The notes under the pieces were generated by a model. The model was given only the letters and a program-made list of their open reading frames with translations, was not told the DNA's origin and made no database searches. Positions 1-9,183 of a stretch of DNA of 31,656 nucleotides are shown here, piece by piece. The DNA comes from Chara braunii (lineage: Eukaryota; Streptophyta; Charophyceae; Charales; Characeae). The DNA lies in the NCBI GenBank assembly GCA_003427395.1, contig BFEA01000706.1, positions 194,529-226,184 on the forward strand, given 5' to 3'. Position 1 is the first letter of the stretch. Each line of letters begins with the position of its first letter. A program made the position numbers and the translations under genes.

Positions 1-310
1 AGCCAACCACTTCACACCTTCTTCCTCCCCCATCTTCTTCATCCATCCACCATAGCCAACCACCTCACACCTTCTTCCTCCTCCATCTTCTTCACCCATC
101 CACCATAGCCAACCACTTCATATCTTCTTCCTCCTCCATCTTCTTCACCCATCCACCATAGTCAACCACCTCACACCTTTTTCCTCCTCCGTCATCCTCA
201 CCTATCTGCCGTAGCCAACCACCTCGCAACTTCTTCTTCCTCCATTTTCTTCACCCATCCACCATAGTCAATCACCTCACATCTTCTCCCTCCTCCATCT
301 TCTTTACCAA
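1..310. repeat. 53-bp tandem repeat, about six copies
   Basis: Monomers begin with AGCCAACCAC or AGTCAACCAC at 1, 54, 107, 160, 213 and 266, a constant spacing of 53 bp. Each is pyrimidine-rich with a CTTCTTCCTCCTCC core. No coding potential is apparent. The array runs off the left edge of the window, so its full size is unknown. It ends near 310, just upstream of the first retroelement copy. Confidence 0.95.
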
Positions 311-622
311 CCAAGGACCGTGATCGACAAAGCACCAAGCGGTAGAGGGGATCTTAGGTAGAACGGTAGGACAAGTAGGGAGGAGGGTAAGTTGATTAGG
401 GATAGGAAGTATCTTTCTCCCCTTTTCTATTTCTCTTTCCTCTTCCTTCCTCCTCTATTCCTCCTCTCCCTTCTATTCTCCTCCTCCTTTCCTTTTACCA
501 CCACCTTCCTCGTTCCATCTCCGCTTCCTTTTCGCATCCCGAAAGCTTTGGCCTTAAAACTTTCCTCCTCCTCTCTCTTGGCATGTGACTAAATCTCCTC
601 CGCTCACTTACTACATTGTCAG
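311..622 (+). other. Non-coding stretch with pyrimidine tract, possible 5' intron of copy 1
   Basis: The first 75 bp are purine-rich and end in a donor-like AGG|GTAAGT (GT at 387-388). A long C/T-rich tract follows (about 410-575), then a CTAAA-type branch-point-like sequence and ATTGTCAG at 615-622. Taken together it reads like an intron. The pyrimidine tract and the acceptor are matched in the second copy (16040-16146), but the donor at 387 is not, so the 5' boundary is weak. The short ORF over the tract is low-complexity and not believed. Confidence 0.4.
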
Positions 623-948
623 GGAACGAACAGCGAAAGAAATCAGTCCTCACTTCGTGGAGAGAGTGGGCAAGGGAGGGGATGCCGGTCCCTTGTGCCG
701 CCAAGAAGGAAAGGGAGGAAAACTTGAGAAACGGGGAGGACTACGTCCTTAAGAATTGGAAGAGAAAGTGCGGCCCAAGGTCAGTTTGACTCGGCCATTT
801 CCCCGACTGCATAACTACGAGAAGAGAATGGACTGATTGAGCACAAAGAGAAGCCGAAGAAAAAGGAAAGTTAGGCATGCGGAAAGGGTTATTTGTTGAC
901 CCCCAATGGGGGATTGTATCGGCCTTTGCTTTGTGTGGGATTATGCAG
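623..948 (+). other. Predicted non-coding leader exon, copy 1
   Basis: The segment is bounded on the left by an acceptor-like ATTGTCAG and on the right by CAG|GTAAGT. The same boundaries recur at 16147-16487 in copy 2. It has no conserved ORF. I infer that it is the common 5' exon spliced onto the downstream ORFs. The alternative is that it is simply part of a contiguous leader or LTR. Confidence 0.5.
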
Positions 949-954
949 GTAAGT
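946..954 (+). promoter_or_regulatory. Splice donor, copy 1 leader (CAG|GTAAGT)
   Basis: CAG|GTAAGT matches the eukaryotic 5' splice-site consensus, with GT at 949-950. The corresponding site in copy 2 is CAG|GTGAGT at 16485-16493, so a strong donor is kept although the surrounding leader has diverged. Confidence 0.65.
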
Positions 955-1276
955 AAAGGTTTGGGACGCCTTGAGCGGGACAGGGCCGGGAGAGACCGGA
1001 CGGCAAAGGAAAAGGGAAGAGGAGACAAAGGGGGCTACGATACCTTAGTGTAAAATCGAACCATGGGAGTGACTCTTGTGCATGCGACTTGGAATGTAAA
1101 TGAAAAAAAGAAGTGCAACCTTACCAAGTGGACTGTGAAATAGCCTGTGCATGCATATGATGGCCCCGAAAAGACTAAGGGGAATGCATGAGATTCGAGG
1201 AATGCGTAGTAGTTAGGGGGAAGACGGCACTGCCGCACCCCGATGACACCCTAGGATTGCGATGCTTAGGGAAATG

Positions 1277-1311
1277 GTGCGCGGCCTAAGGATGACGCTT
1301 AACCTGCGCAC
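1277..1311 (+). ncRNA. Conserved leader stem-loop, copy 1
   Basis: GTGCGCGG (1277-1284) pairs with CC-T-GCGCAC (1303-1311), giving eight pairs and one bulged T. The loop contains ATGACGCTT. The same structure, with changed base pairs, occurs at 16833-16867 and on the minus strand at 7676-7711. It is a structural element of unknown function, not a called RNA gene. Confidence 0.45.
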
Positions 1312-3297
1312 AAGAGAAGAAAAACTCTCAAAGAACTCGTGGACTGCCTGTGTATTGGAAGGAGCAATTGCTTGAAAATACAACCAAGAATAAAAAAAAT
1401 CAGCTTTGCGGAATGACCAGCGAGACTACCACCGGCGTGAGGGTTGAGCTACATACCCAATGTCAAAGCTCTCTCGCGCGATGGCCCACCCCCATCCACC
1501 TCAAAGCACTAGGTGGGGGTGACCCTGGGATGAACGGCCCTCGCCCTGAGCATGAGCGTGGGCGGGCCGGGCCAAATGGGACCCGCAGTGGGGTCGACCA
1601 AGGCTTGAAAGTCTACCGGGGTTTAGCCCTATGTAATTGGTGGAGGTGACGGGCAATAGTGTTAAACTAACCTTTGCGATTCCAAAGCGGGCGTCCGACA
1701 CATTGACGTGTACATAACATAGGATAAGGGAATGAGGACTTATGTTTGCTCTACCCCTTAAGAGAATCAGACTTGAGAGTGGTTGGGCGCATGGCATGGC
1801 AAGCCTGGAGGTATAACATGTATGTTGTGCACTTGATTAGCCATCTCCTTGTGGAATGGCTCTAGCCCTCCTTCGTCTAGTGTTGGTGTTCGCGAGTCCG
1901 GGGGAGTCTTGGGCAAGTCGCAAGTCGACCCTTCCTCTTCGTGTGAAAGAAGGGCTCCGATTACCTGGCAGGCGGTTGGTGCTTCGGCTTCGGCCGGGGT
2001 CCGATAAAAATCCCGTGGCGGAGTGATTTTTTTTCTTCTTCTTTGAGCCCAGCGGTCTCGTGCACTATACACATTGAAATGCTTGAAGGAACCAACATGA
2101 ACACAACGGGTCATCAAGAAGGAACAATCCTACCCTATGAAAGGACAAACAAATGAAGAGAAGGGGAATGAAGGAAGTTGCTAGACTCGTAGGAAAACTA
2201 GCTCACCCTTGAAGATGCTCACGAGAAGGAACCAACCACTATGTATGGAAGTAAGGGGAGTGACACTCATTGTCCTGAAAGAAAATTGTGAGTTGTGGGT
2301 AGGAAGCGTTGGGTGCACCGAGGAAAAGGCACTTGTATTCTGTGTGTCCCACTTGGGATTTGTGGTTTGCATGAAGGGAATTGAGTGTCCTGCCTTTCGG
2401 AAGGAAAGGATGGGTCTGCACCAGCTGGTGCGGGATGGTGAAACATCGTTCTTTTGTAGTGCCGTCGGGTCTCATATGCGGAGGTCGGACCACCGAGCTG
2501 TCAGACAAGAGTTGGTCTCGCCGGTTGATTAGTAGCACTCTCTCTCGGGCGGACCGAGCATGGCTCGACACCTTGCCCAGGCGGGATGCGAAACGTCTCC
2601 TCAGGCGGGGCTTAGCTTGTCGGTTGGCGGAGGGGGACCACTGCGTGTGGGGCAAGGAGGGGACCTCGGAGACAATTAGTAGCTTCCCGTAGTAAGGTTT
2701 GGGAAAGGTTGATTCTTGTCGGACCGATAAAAGTGAATGCCCGAACGACTGACTATTGCTCCTAACGGGGTGCACGGGGTGATGCCCGGTACCAACGTGG
2801 GTATGCAAGAGCGGCAAAACGGGATGGGGTATTTTGGGCAAATGGAGAGGGGTAACACCCTGTGCCGAAGCCTGGGTACCGCGCTCGCAACGGTTGAGCT
2901 GTGCTTGAGATATGGAATAAAACTCTACCAAAAGTGCCAGTGGAGAGACCATATTGGGAAAGGCCGATGAGGAGATGACCGACCCGTATGTGAGATTGCC
3001 TGAATTTTCTTTGTGTATTTCCCCCCCCGTAAAGATTGATTGAGGATGAACTGTTGAACGGGCTATAATTCTAGTCTATTCCCACCTCTCCACCTAAGTC
3101 CACACGAGTGAGAGATGATTGAAAGGAATGAGGATAGAGGTCAATCGGAGTGGAACCAAGAGAAGGAATATTGGGTAGTGATGGCCGACCAAGGGTACTA
3201 GGGAGGGGCGGTAGAGTAGGGAGACCCGGATGAGGGGTTTGAAATAATTCTTATCTAGGACGTGGGTTAGCCCGTCCGGAAGGACCGTTCGGTGCTC

Positions 3298-3312
3298 TCT
3301 TATGAAAAACAG
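3298..3312 (+). promoter_or_regulatory. Acceptor-like site before ORF A, copy 1
   Basis: TCTTATGAAAAACAG ends at 3312, 21 nt before the ORF A start codon. The copy 2 counterpart has a better pyrimidine run (CTCTTTTTATGAAAACAG ending at 18905). Confidence 0.45.
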
Positions 3313-3333
3313 GGGTCGGGTGATGGAAACAAG

Positions 3334-4098
3334 ATGGTGCGGTGGTTGTCATTCCCGATCTATACCAGCGGCCTAGAAATGCCGGTAGATGTAAAGGTTG
3401 GGGTGTTGGTCGTCCTCCCGGAAGAAGGAACGTGGACAGATCTAGAGCCAGCCTATCAAACCGTAATGCTGGACAAGGAGGACGCGTTCCTTTGGATAGA
3501 AACGGTATGGACTAAAGTGAGTCTGACAGGGTTGTCGCCAAGCTTAATGGATTTGGAGTTCCGAGGGACGGTGGAAACCCGAGGGTGGGTGTACTTGTCG
3601 CAGACGCCGGACGAATTGTTTAGGATGGCAGAAAGGGAGGTTGTATGGGCCGCATGTCAGCGGGCAGAAATGGAAATGGAAAGGGTAGACGTGCGAGTGG
3701 AACTCGGGGATAGGGGGAGCGTGAGGCGACCCGTCAGAACGATAAGATGCGTGCTGCCCCCTTTTCTGGTGGATGAGGTCTTCGGAACTCGGAGCAGACT
3801 AGTACAGATATGCCAGTCCATGGCGACCCTCGGGCTATATCAATGTGCCAAGCAGGACTTCTTCCGGTTGTTGGTAGAAATGAGCCCCTTTGAAGGAAAT
3901 TGGGCAAGGGAAAAATGGGTCGAGATGTTGAATTGCCTTAGCATAGACAATGTCTTTGTTTATAGCCCGGTGCATTGGGGAATAGTCTACAGAAACGTGG
4001 CCGTAGGGGAGACGTTCCTGGAAGGGGTGAGGGAATTGTTATACGACGAAGAAGATGACTCCAGTGACAATGACGATGGGAACGAAATAGAGGACTGA
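3334..4098 (+). CDS. Accessory ORF A, copy 1 (unknown family, first of the tandem paralogues)
   Basis: A 254-residue protein of unknown function; I recognise no known domain. The start chosen is the ATG at 3334 (MVRWL), shared with copy 2 (MARWL at 18927) and just downstream of an acceptor-like CAG. The N-terminal half is predicted beta-rich with several Trp residues. The C-terminal half is helical and carries the features common to ORFs A-D: LPPFLVD near residue 143, FRLLVEMSPFEGNW near 180-193, a GETF segment near 227, and an acidic tail rich in Asp and Glu. Compared with copy 2 it lacks 14 residues after VYLSQ, an in-frame 42-bp loss, but has no stops. Whether it makes a protein is unknown. 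Confidence 0.7.
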   Translation: MVRWLSFPIYTSGLEMPVDVKVGVLVVLPEEGTWTDLEPAYQTVMLDKEDAFLWIETVWTKVSLTGLSPSLMDLEFRGTVETRGWVYLSQTPDELFRMAEREVVWAACQRAEMEMERVDVRVELGDRGSVRRPVRTIRCVLPPFLVDEVFGTRSRLVQICQSMATLGLYQCAKQDFFRLLVEMSPFEGNWAREKWVEMLNCLSIDNVFVYSPVHWGIVYRNVAVGETFLEGVRELLYDEEDDSSDNDDGNEIED

Positions 4099-4143
4099 TA
4101 TTTCTGAGATGGAGGACTTATTTAGGGGGGGCTGAGTGGCCTG

Positions 4144-4154
4144 ACACTGTGCAG
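4144..4154 (+). promoter_or_regulatory. Acceptor-like site before ORF B, copy 1
   Basis: A CTGAC branch-like sequence is followed by ACTGTGCAG ending at 4154, 13 nt before the ORF B start at 4168. Copy 2 keeps GTATTGTGCAG at the same place (ending 19791). Confidence 0.5.
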
Positions 4155-4167
4155 GGAAGAAAAAACG

Positions 4168-4920
4168 ATGACTAGAGAACAACTGTTGATGGACTGCACT
4201 TTCAAAGGATGGGAAACGAGGCGACTCAAGGGGGGGTTAGAAATACCTATACCTGCGAAAAACGAATGGAGAGGAACTACGTGCGACTGGGCGGGGTTTA
4301 AAGTTGTCCCGGGGCTATCATACGTCTAGATAAAACGAATCTGGAACCCAATAAGGGAAGAGGAAGGATGGGACGAGATAGCGGAAGGCAAAGTGGAATC
4401 AATTGGAACAATCGTACTTTCCAAGGAAGGGTGGCACTTATTCTACATCATGATAGCTGCAAGACAAGACCCGATGTGGCTTCTAGGGGATGTTGAGGCG
4501 CGGACCCGAAAAAAGGGCAAGAGGTTCGCCAACGAAGAATAGGATGAGGTCGGTAGTAAGGTCGTGATGGGGGGATGGAAGGAACTCAAGGCTCCCAGCC
4601 TACGAATAACGGCTTGGGTGTCGGAGTTCGTGGCTAGTTGGTTTGGGGGCCACATTTTAAGCGTGGCTAACTCCATGAAAGAGATGCATATAGAGTGTGG
4701 GGAATTTTATAGGATCTTGTTGAAGTACGGACCCTTCTACGTTGATAAAGCCTGGGAAGTTGTCACCGTCCTGAGAATAGGTAAGTATGATCGCCTAGAG
4801 GTAGATGCGGCAACCTGGGATGCCATAGTTAGCCAGGAGGCGGTGAAGTACTGTGGTTCGATTAAAAGGACCGGAAAAGCGCACGCCATGGGGAAATCGA
4901 AGTGTGGTAGGGGCATGTAA
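4168..4920 (+). pseudogene. Accessory ORF B, copy 1 (two nonsense codons)
   Basis: Second member of the tandem family. One frame runs from ATG at 4168 (MTREQ) to 4918, interrupted by TAG at 4327 and TAG at 4540; copy 2 has TGG at both places, so both are Trp-to-stop changes. Family features seen: a CDW segment near residue 38, VLSKEGWHLF near 85, RITAW near 145 in place of the LPPF motif of A and C, and KYGPFYVDKAW near 190. The C-terminus has lost some 45 bp present in copy 2 (the YVDDVFKLF part), so the last residues differ. Function unknown; probably not functional. Confidence 0.7.
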
Positions 4921-5149
4921 ACTAAGGGGTAACATAAGAGAGGGGCATGTACATTGGTTCAGCAGGGGCACGCGAGGAGGTTGAAACAAGGGAAGGCGTC
5001 CGACCATTGTGGGCACAGGTGCGGGACGCAGGACAGAAAAGAAGAAAAGGGACATAAGCGGGAAGGGAAACGGTAGGAGGATGAGCAGTTGCTGAAGAAC
5101 GGGCTGTAATCCTCTCTGTGTGGGCTATGCAGGAAATCACCACACAACG
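4921..5149 (+). other. ORF B-D spacer of copy 1; site of ORF C loss
   Basis: The sequence aligns to the post-B spacer of copy 2 up to about 5035, then jumps to the spacer that follows ORF C in copy 2 (from about 21660). The breakpoint lies in a purine-rich AGAAAAGAAGAAAAG stretch that resembles both flanks. An acceptor-like GGGCTATGCAG ends at 5132, 17 nt before the ORF D start. Confidence 0.7.
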
Positions 5150-5922
5150 ATGGCGGCAAGACGTGTTCGAACGGTACGCCAGCCCCGGTACCCCGGGCCA
5201 CCCTGGAATAACGGCAGAGGGTGGGAAGTGTCCCTTCCGGCAAGCTTCAAATTATGGGGGATCTACGTGGAATGGGGGGCCGTAACCTTGGGGAGGGACA
5301 ACGCCTTCATGATGGTGGTGTGTTTGTGGACCAGGATGCGATTTAACCGAGGGCCTGGGGATGACTTGTACTCCAACTTGGAAGTAACCGGGACTTGTAC
5401 CTACCCGAGATTGGTTGGCATTTGCTGGGAGTGGGAATAGCACAAGGTCACGAGTTGGCCCCGGTCTTTCAGAGGGCCGCCCAGGCATTGACACGGATAG
5501 GCCAGTCGCTCAGGGGTAGGAGAAACGTGGGCTTGCGAACCAGGGTGGAAGTAGGAAGTTGGCGGGGCTTTAGTGCACCGACAACCCCGCTAAGATGCCC
5601 GGTCCCCCGATTTATGATAGACCTCATCTTTGGAAGCCTTGCAAGGCTGCAAGATCTAGCGGACACGGCAATAGTCTGGATAGACCACTTCCCGCCCCAA
5701 ACCATCAGGATGTTCTATGATGTCGCTGTGGAGCATGGGCCGTTCTGGGGAAACCGGGCCAATAAATTGCTGGAGGTTATTAACATCTTGATAGCCTATG
5801 CGGAATACGAGCACATAATTCGAAGGGAAATCGAGATAGGAGAGAGTTATCTAGCGGGGGTGGCTCAACTATTCGAGGAGCCTACCGAACCGGAAGGGCC
5901 ACGGGGGCAAGAGCGGGACTAA
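5150..5922 (+). pseudogene. Accessory ORF D, copy 1 (one frameshift)
   Basis: Homologous to the intact ORF D of copy 2. It begins at ATG 5150 (MAARRVRT) and is open to about 5390. There one base has been lost relative to copy 2, and the frame resumes at YLPEIGWH and continues to the stop at 5920-5922. The C-terminal helical half is well kept: PRFMIDLIFGSLAR, VEHGPFWGNRA, REIEIGESYLAG and an LFEEPTEPEGPRG tail. Several residues between YAEYEH and the copy 2 equivalent are also missing. Function unknown. Confidence 0.75.
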
Positions 5923-6401
5923 CCCCCGGAAGCAAGCCGGTAGGGCAAATAAAGTATATTCCATTACATATAGGGGCTCACCGATGAGAATAGGAGAGGA
6001 CCGTCAGACCCAGACGATTCAAAACCCGCTGCTGAATAGGGAAGGAATAGATCCACGATAATTGCCATAACCAGATACAGCTGGAAGGGATAAGGACGGG
6101 GGACCGTTCTTGACAGAGAGTACCCGACCGGAATTCCCGAGTGCCCTACACGGCAGACTGAGACGCTCTAAACGAACCGCCATAAAGGAAACTAAGTTCG
6201 ACCCCTCGACTCAGTACGGAGAGCGGGGCTGGGTACGGGCTTTCTCCCTCCTTGGAGAGCAATCGGAGGACGGAAATAGGAAGAGGGCTTCTTCTTTTTG
6301 ATAAGATAAACCAAAAAGACCAAAGCTTACGAAAACCTAAAATGTCCCGAGCTACCTGTGTCCTGGGGAAACCCTCTGTTTTTTTTGCAGATTTAGACAA
6401 A
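5923..6401 (+). other. ORF D-gag spacer, copy 1
   Basis: No conserved ORF; alignable to 22587-23048. It ends with a good acceptor-like site, a run of eight T then GCAG ending at 6390, 11 nt before the gag start at 6402. The short ORF at 6110-6301 is not conserved in copy 2. Confidence 0.55.
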
Positions 6402-7354
6402 ATGGCCATTGAGGATGAGACAGGCAACCTTAGGAGCGAGAAAGAATCAGGCTTAGGAGGCAGCGCCGTACAAAGCGAGGAGGGTCAGAAGGACAGAGTA
6501 TCGAAAAATCCGAATGGTACAAAGGAGAACCGGAAAAAAATTTCCTCAGGGGAAAGCTCGGGAAAGGTCGGGGGAAGCAAGCAAGGGACCCAGGAGGCCA
6601 GGGAGGGTAGAAATAAGGACGCGACAAACCCTTGGAATTCAGATGGAGCTGTGTCTAAGAAGGTGAGAGTCACGGATGTGAGGCGCAAACTAGCGGAAAT
6701 AGAAAAGAGAACCGCGGAGTACAAGGCAAGATTGATCGAGGAGATGATGACTGGGAACGAGGTAGACCCACCGCAGGGAGGACCGCAGGACGAACGGAGA
6801 GCCGACCGAGGCGGAAGTAGGCAAGGGGGTAAGGATAGTGACTGTGGAGGGACACCGAGCAAAAGAAGGAAGGAGAGAGAAAACTCCCCAGGGATGGTAG
6901 CGGAGAAAGCTACGAACCTACTAGCCATAGATAGCAGGGTTAGCCGCCTGCCGGCCAGGCCAGCAGTAATGCGATGGTGTGAAGGGCTCTGGTGCCTTAG
7001 GAAAAGGGTGTTGGGGTGGTTTGACCCGGAAGGGACTACAAAGACTAGAGAAGGACAGAGGACCGACAAGGAAGGACATGATACCAGTACGGCAGGCGAG
7101 GCCAGTAGCTCCGAGGGCGGGCTCAGGAAGATAGTGTCGTCCCTCACTCGAGCACTAAACAAAAACCAAGGCTATCTCCCAGACGCTAAGAAAAAGTTGA
7201 CGTTTGACGGGGCAAACATCACGGAGTTCCTAATAGATTACGAGAACCTAGCCGCGTTGCTAAAATGAAGTGAAGAGGAGAAGATGGACCACCTAGGACA
7301 GCGTGTGTCGTTGAGCCTGGGACGAGACATAATGGCCATCGTAGCTGCAAGCCG
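6402..7354 (+). pseudogene. gag: gag, copy 1 (stop codon, then truncated)
   Basis: N-terminal portion of Gag. The chosen start is ATG 6402 (MAIEDE), matching MATEEE in copy 2 and directly after the acceptor-like site. It is very hydrophilic: Ser/Gly/Lys-rich for about 80 residues, then a likely coiled coil (VRRKLAEIEKRTAEYKARLIEEMM) near 88-115, a basic SKRRKER cluster resembling a nuclear localisation signal near 156, and the start of the conserved capsid-like segment LTFDGANITEFLIDYENL near 265. TGA at 7266 replaces the TGG of copy 2. Homology continues only to about 7354, where unrelated inverted sequence begins. No nucleocapsid or protease part remains. Confidence 0.85.
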
Positions 7355-7890
7355 GTGTAGGGGCCGTACCCTGAAGGACTTTCGAGCCTAAGTCGACCCC
7401 ACTGCGGGTCCCATTTGGCTCGACCCGCCCACGCTCACGCTCAGGGCGCGGGTCGTTCGTCCCAGGGGCACCCCCACCTATTGCTATGAGACGGATGGGG
7501 ATGGACCATTTGCGAGAGGGCTTTACATTGGGGGATGTAGCTCCGCTCTCGCGTTTAGATGGTAGCTCTTTGATCACTCGTGGCGTTTTCTCGATTCGTT
7601 TGAGTGTGACCAGGCAATCGCTCCTTCCAATATGCAGGCAGTCCAGGGAGTTCGTTGAAGATTCATCTTCTTTTCGTGTGTAGGCCAAGCGTCATCCATT
7701 GGGCCACACACCTTTTCACTAAGCATAGGTTCTTATGGCATCCTCGGGGTGCGATGGCGCCGCCCAACCCCTAGCCCCTATAATTTTTTTGCTTAAGGCA
7801 TTAGCATTGCATCCACCTATTCATGGTCACCCTTAGTCTTTTCGGGCTTTTGCATTGCACACAAGAGTGTCACCCCATTCATTCATCATA
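7355..7890 (-). mobile_element. Inverted leader fragment of a third copy
   Basis: Read on the minus strand this is homologous to the leaders of copies 1 and 2 (roughly 1070-1630 and 16620-17180). Shared blocks include CCCGAAAAGACTAAGGG, GGACTGCCTGCATATTGGAA, GAGCTACATCCCCCAATG and GGGTCGACTTAGGCTCGAAAG. It contains the same covarying stem. Neither ORFs nor the rest of the leader follow. Its junction with truncated gag near 7355 suggests a nested or rearranged insertion in the opposite orientation. Confidence 0.85.
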
Positions 7891-8543
7891 CAATGTCACA
7901 TCCCATAGTCTATCATTCATCCAAGCCTTCAATCATCAAGCCCTTCCCACATCCATAGTTCACACAAAGCCCGTTGTCGGGACTGGTGAGTCCCGAATAA
8001 CTTCCCATCACTCGAGAGACCGAATATGGACGAACTGTGCACAACAGAGAAATCCAGAGTGAGACGAGATAAAGGATTAGACCGCAGGAGGGAGTAATAC
8101 CCTAGAGCGAGAACCATAGGGGGAAAGAACTAAGCGGCAGCAAGCAAGCGAGCGCAAGAACAGGGGCACGTAGAACATAGCAGGAAGCCGAGAAGGCCAT
8201 CGGAATGCAATAAGACTAAGGCCAAAGGGCCCCTTGAACCAGCAAATGCAGCACGACAGCGATAAAGGAATGAGGAAGTCGAGGGATGGGCGACCCGGAG
8301 GCCGCGGGAAGCCAGGAAATGAGGGGCCAACGTGGAGGCCACCTACGGGAGCCTCGAAGCGGAGGCCCACGACCAAAGAGATCGGCGCGCACAAGGCGCG
8401 GGGAAAGACAAAGAAGAGGGTTCGCTATGGGGCGACAAGACGCCCAAGAGGCATGGGACACCTCGGGGAAAGGCATCCGGGGCCAAGTGGGACTAAGTAA
8501 AAATAATGGCATCGAGGGCGAAATGCACCAGATACTGCCGACG
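7891..8543. other. Non-coding stretch, GC-rich in its right half
   Basis: No supported gene. A perfect 8-bp hairpin lies at 7977-7996 (TCGGGACT, GGTG loop, AGTCCCGA). From 8230 to 8500 the sequence is GC-rich and purine-biased, opening several overlapping short ORFs on both strands that look compositional. It leads into the hairpin-rich tract. Confidence 0.5.
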
Positions 8544-8544
8544 A

Positions 8545-8596
8545 GACTAAGTGTCGGGGACCACCGGCGGGACTAAGTGTCGGGGACCACCGGCGG
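8545..8596. repeat. 26-bp direct duplication
   Basis: GACTAAGTGTCGGGGACCAC plus CGGCGG occurs twice in tandem, starting at 8545 and 8571. A third partial repeat starts at 8597. A related GGGACCGCCGGCGGGAC lies at 9946, the same relative position in the second unit. Confidence 0.9.
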
Positions 8597-8675
8597 GACA
8601 AGAGGCGGGGACATGTGAAAGTCCCAAGAAGAAACGGCGGCACCACATGAGGGAAAATAATAAATGCAAGGTGCA

Positions 8676-8699
8676 CCGTCAAGATCAACATCTTGACGG
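8676..8699. repeat. Perfect hairpin, type 1 (unit 1)
   Basis: CCGTCAAGAT and ATCTTGACGG are separated by CAAC, a perfect 10-bp stem. The unit 2 counterpart at 10058-10086 pairs 12 of 13 positions around a 3-nt loop. Confidence 0.9.
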
Positions 8700-8712
8700 C
8701 CAAGAATATTAG

Positions 8713-8738
8713 CATCACTAGTTCAAGCACTAGTGGTG
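8713..8738. repeat. Hairpin, type 2 (unit 1)
   Basis: CATCACTAGT pairs with ACTAGTGGTG around TCAAGC: ten pairs, one a G-T wobble. The counterpart at 10101-10120 is partly decayed, and the copy at 10505-10530 has lost it altogether. Confidence 0.85.
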
Positions 8739-8960
8739 ACAAACGGGAAGGCCAAAAGGAAAAGAAAAAGTAAAGAAAACTGAAGTTGGAGGCATAGGAG
8801 CAATCCGAAAAATCTCGGATTAGCCTTCCCTAGGAAAATGGAGACAAAAGAGGCCCTATGTGAAAAATAGCCTCCGGGAGAAAATCGGAGTAGGAGGGGC
8901 CACTATGGGAGAAATGTAGGAGCAAAAGGAAGCTCCCATGGGCATAGGAATGCCATTATT

Positions 8961-8984
8961 GCAGTCTGAGAAGTAACGGACTGC
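8961..8984. repeat. Hairpin of the GCAGTCCG type
   Basis: GCAGTCTG pairs with CGGACTGC around the loop AGAAGTAA. Related hairpins at 9513-9551 and 9681-9706 have loops AGTTGTAA and AGAAATTA, so both stem and 8-nt loop are conserved. Confidence 0.88.
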
Positions 8985-9141
8985 ACCATGGGCATAGAGA
9001 GGGCCGAAACTAAGAGGAAGAGGCTAGAAAAGGGCCTTAACGGCCACTTAACACTTGGCATGCTAGAAAAAAGAGAGAAAAGAAAAGAAAATGTGGAAGA
9101 ATAAGACAAAGAGAGTGACAGGGAGCGAGTGAGTTGGCCGT

Positions 9142-9183
9142 CAGTAGGGACTGTCATAGGTAGGGACTGGCAGGTCCCTACTG
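9142..9183. repeat. Competing hairpins on one 3' arm
   Basis: CAGTAGGGAC (9142-9151) pairs perfectly with GTCCCTACTG (9174-9183). The nearer TAGGGAC (9161-9167) pairs with the same GTCCCTA (9174-9180). The two folds exclude each other. A weaker version of the motif lies near 10939-10972. Confidence 0.8.

Larger units (their letters stand above)
949..3312 (+). other. Long non-coding leader/intron of copy 1
   Basis: About 2.4 kb with no ORF conserved between the copies, yet alignable along its length to 16488-18905. Shared landmarks include a block ending GGGGTCGAC near 1590, GAGATGACCGACCCGTATG near 2970 and a short C-run near 3020. A small stem at 1277-1311 is kept in three copies. The largest antisense ORF here (2239-2952) is not open in copy 2. 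It probably serves as the first intron and untranslated leader; an LTR-derived part cannot be excluded. Confidence 0.6.
570..7354 (+). mobile_element. Ty3/gypsy-like retroelement, copy 1 (3'-truncated)
   Basis: This stretch is collinear with 16102 to about 24000 at roughly 75-85% identity by eye. It contains a leader exon, a 2.4-kb non-coding intron-like region, ORFs A, B and D, and the N-terminal part of gag. Relative to copy 2 it lacks about 1 kb holding ORF C; the offset between copies jumps from about 15.64 to 16.62 kb between ORFs B and D. It ends abruptly inside gag, where an inverted leader fragment begins near 7355. Protease and pol are absent. No LTR could be delimited at its 5' end. 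Confidence 0.88.

Noticed and set aside
2239-2952. 237-codon antisense ORF in the copy 1 leader
   Set aside because: The matching part of copy 2 (about 17790-18530) is not open in this frame, so there is no conservation, and no known motif is seen.
6485-7162. Antisense ORF of 225 codons opposite gag, with a similar one at 23235-23795
   Set aside because: It is open in both copies, but the plus strand is purine-rich gag coding sequence, which by itself removes stops from this antisense frame. The protein is Ser/Leu/Pro-rich with no recognisable domain.
7676-7730. tRNA-like sequence (TGGCCCAATGGAT resembles a tRNA A box) on the minus strand
   Set aside because: No acceptor stem, anticodon arm or convincing B box follows, and the sequence is explained as part of the element leader with its own stem.
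8216-8742. Overlapping ORFs on both strands in the GC-rich stretch
   Set aside because: Several frames are open at once with Arg/Gly/Pro-rich products, a base-composition effect; no motif or conserved partner was found.
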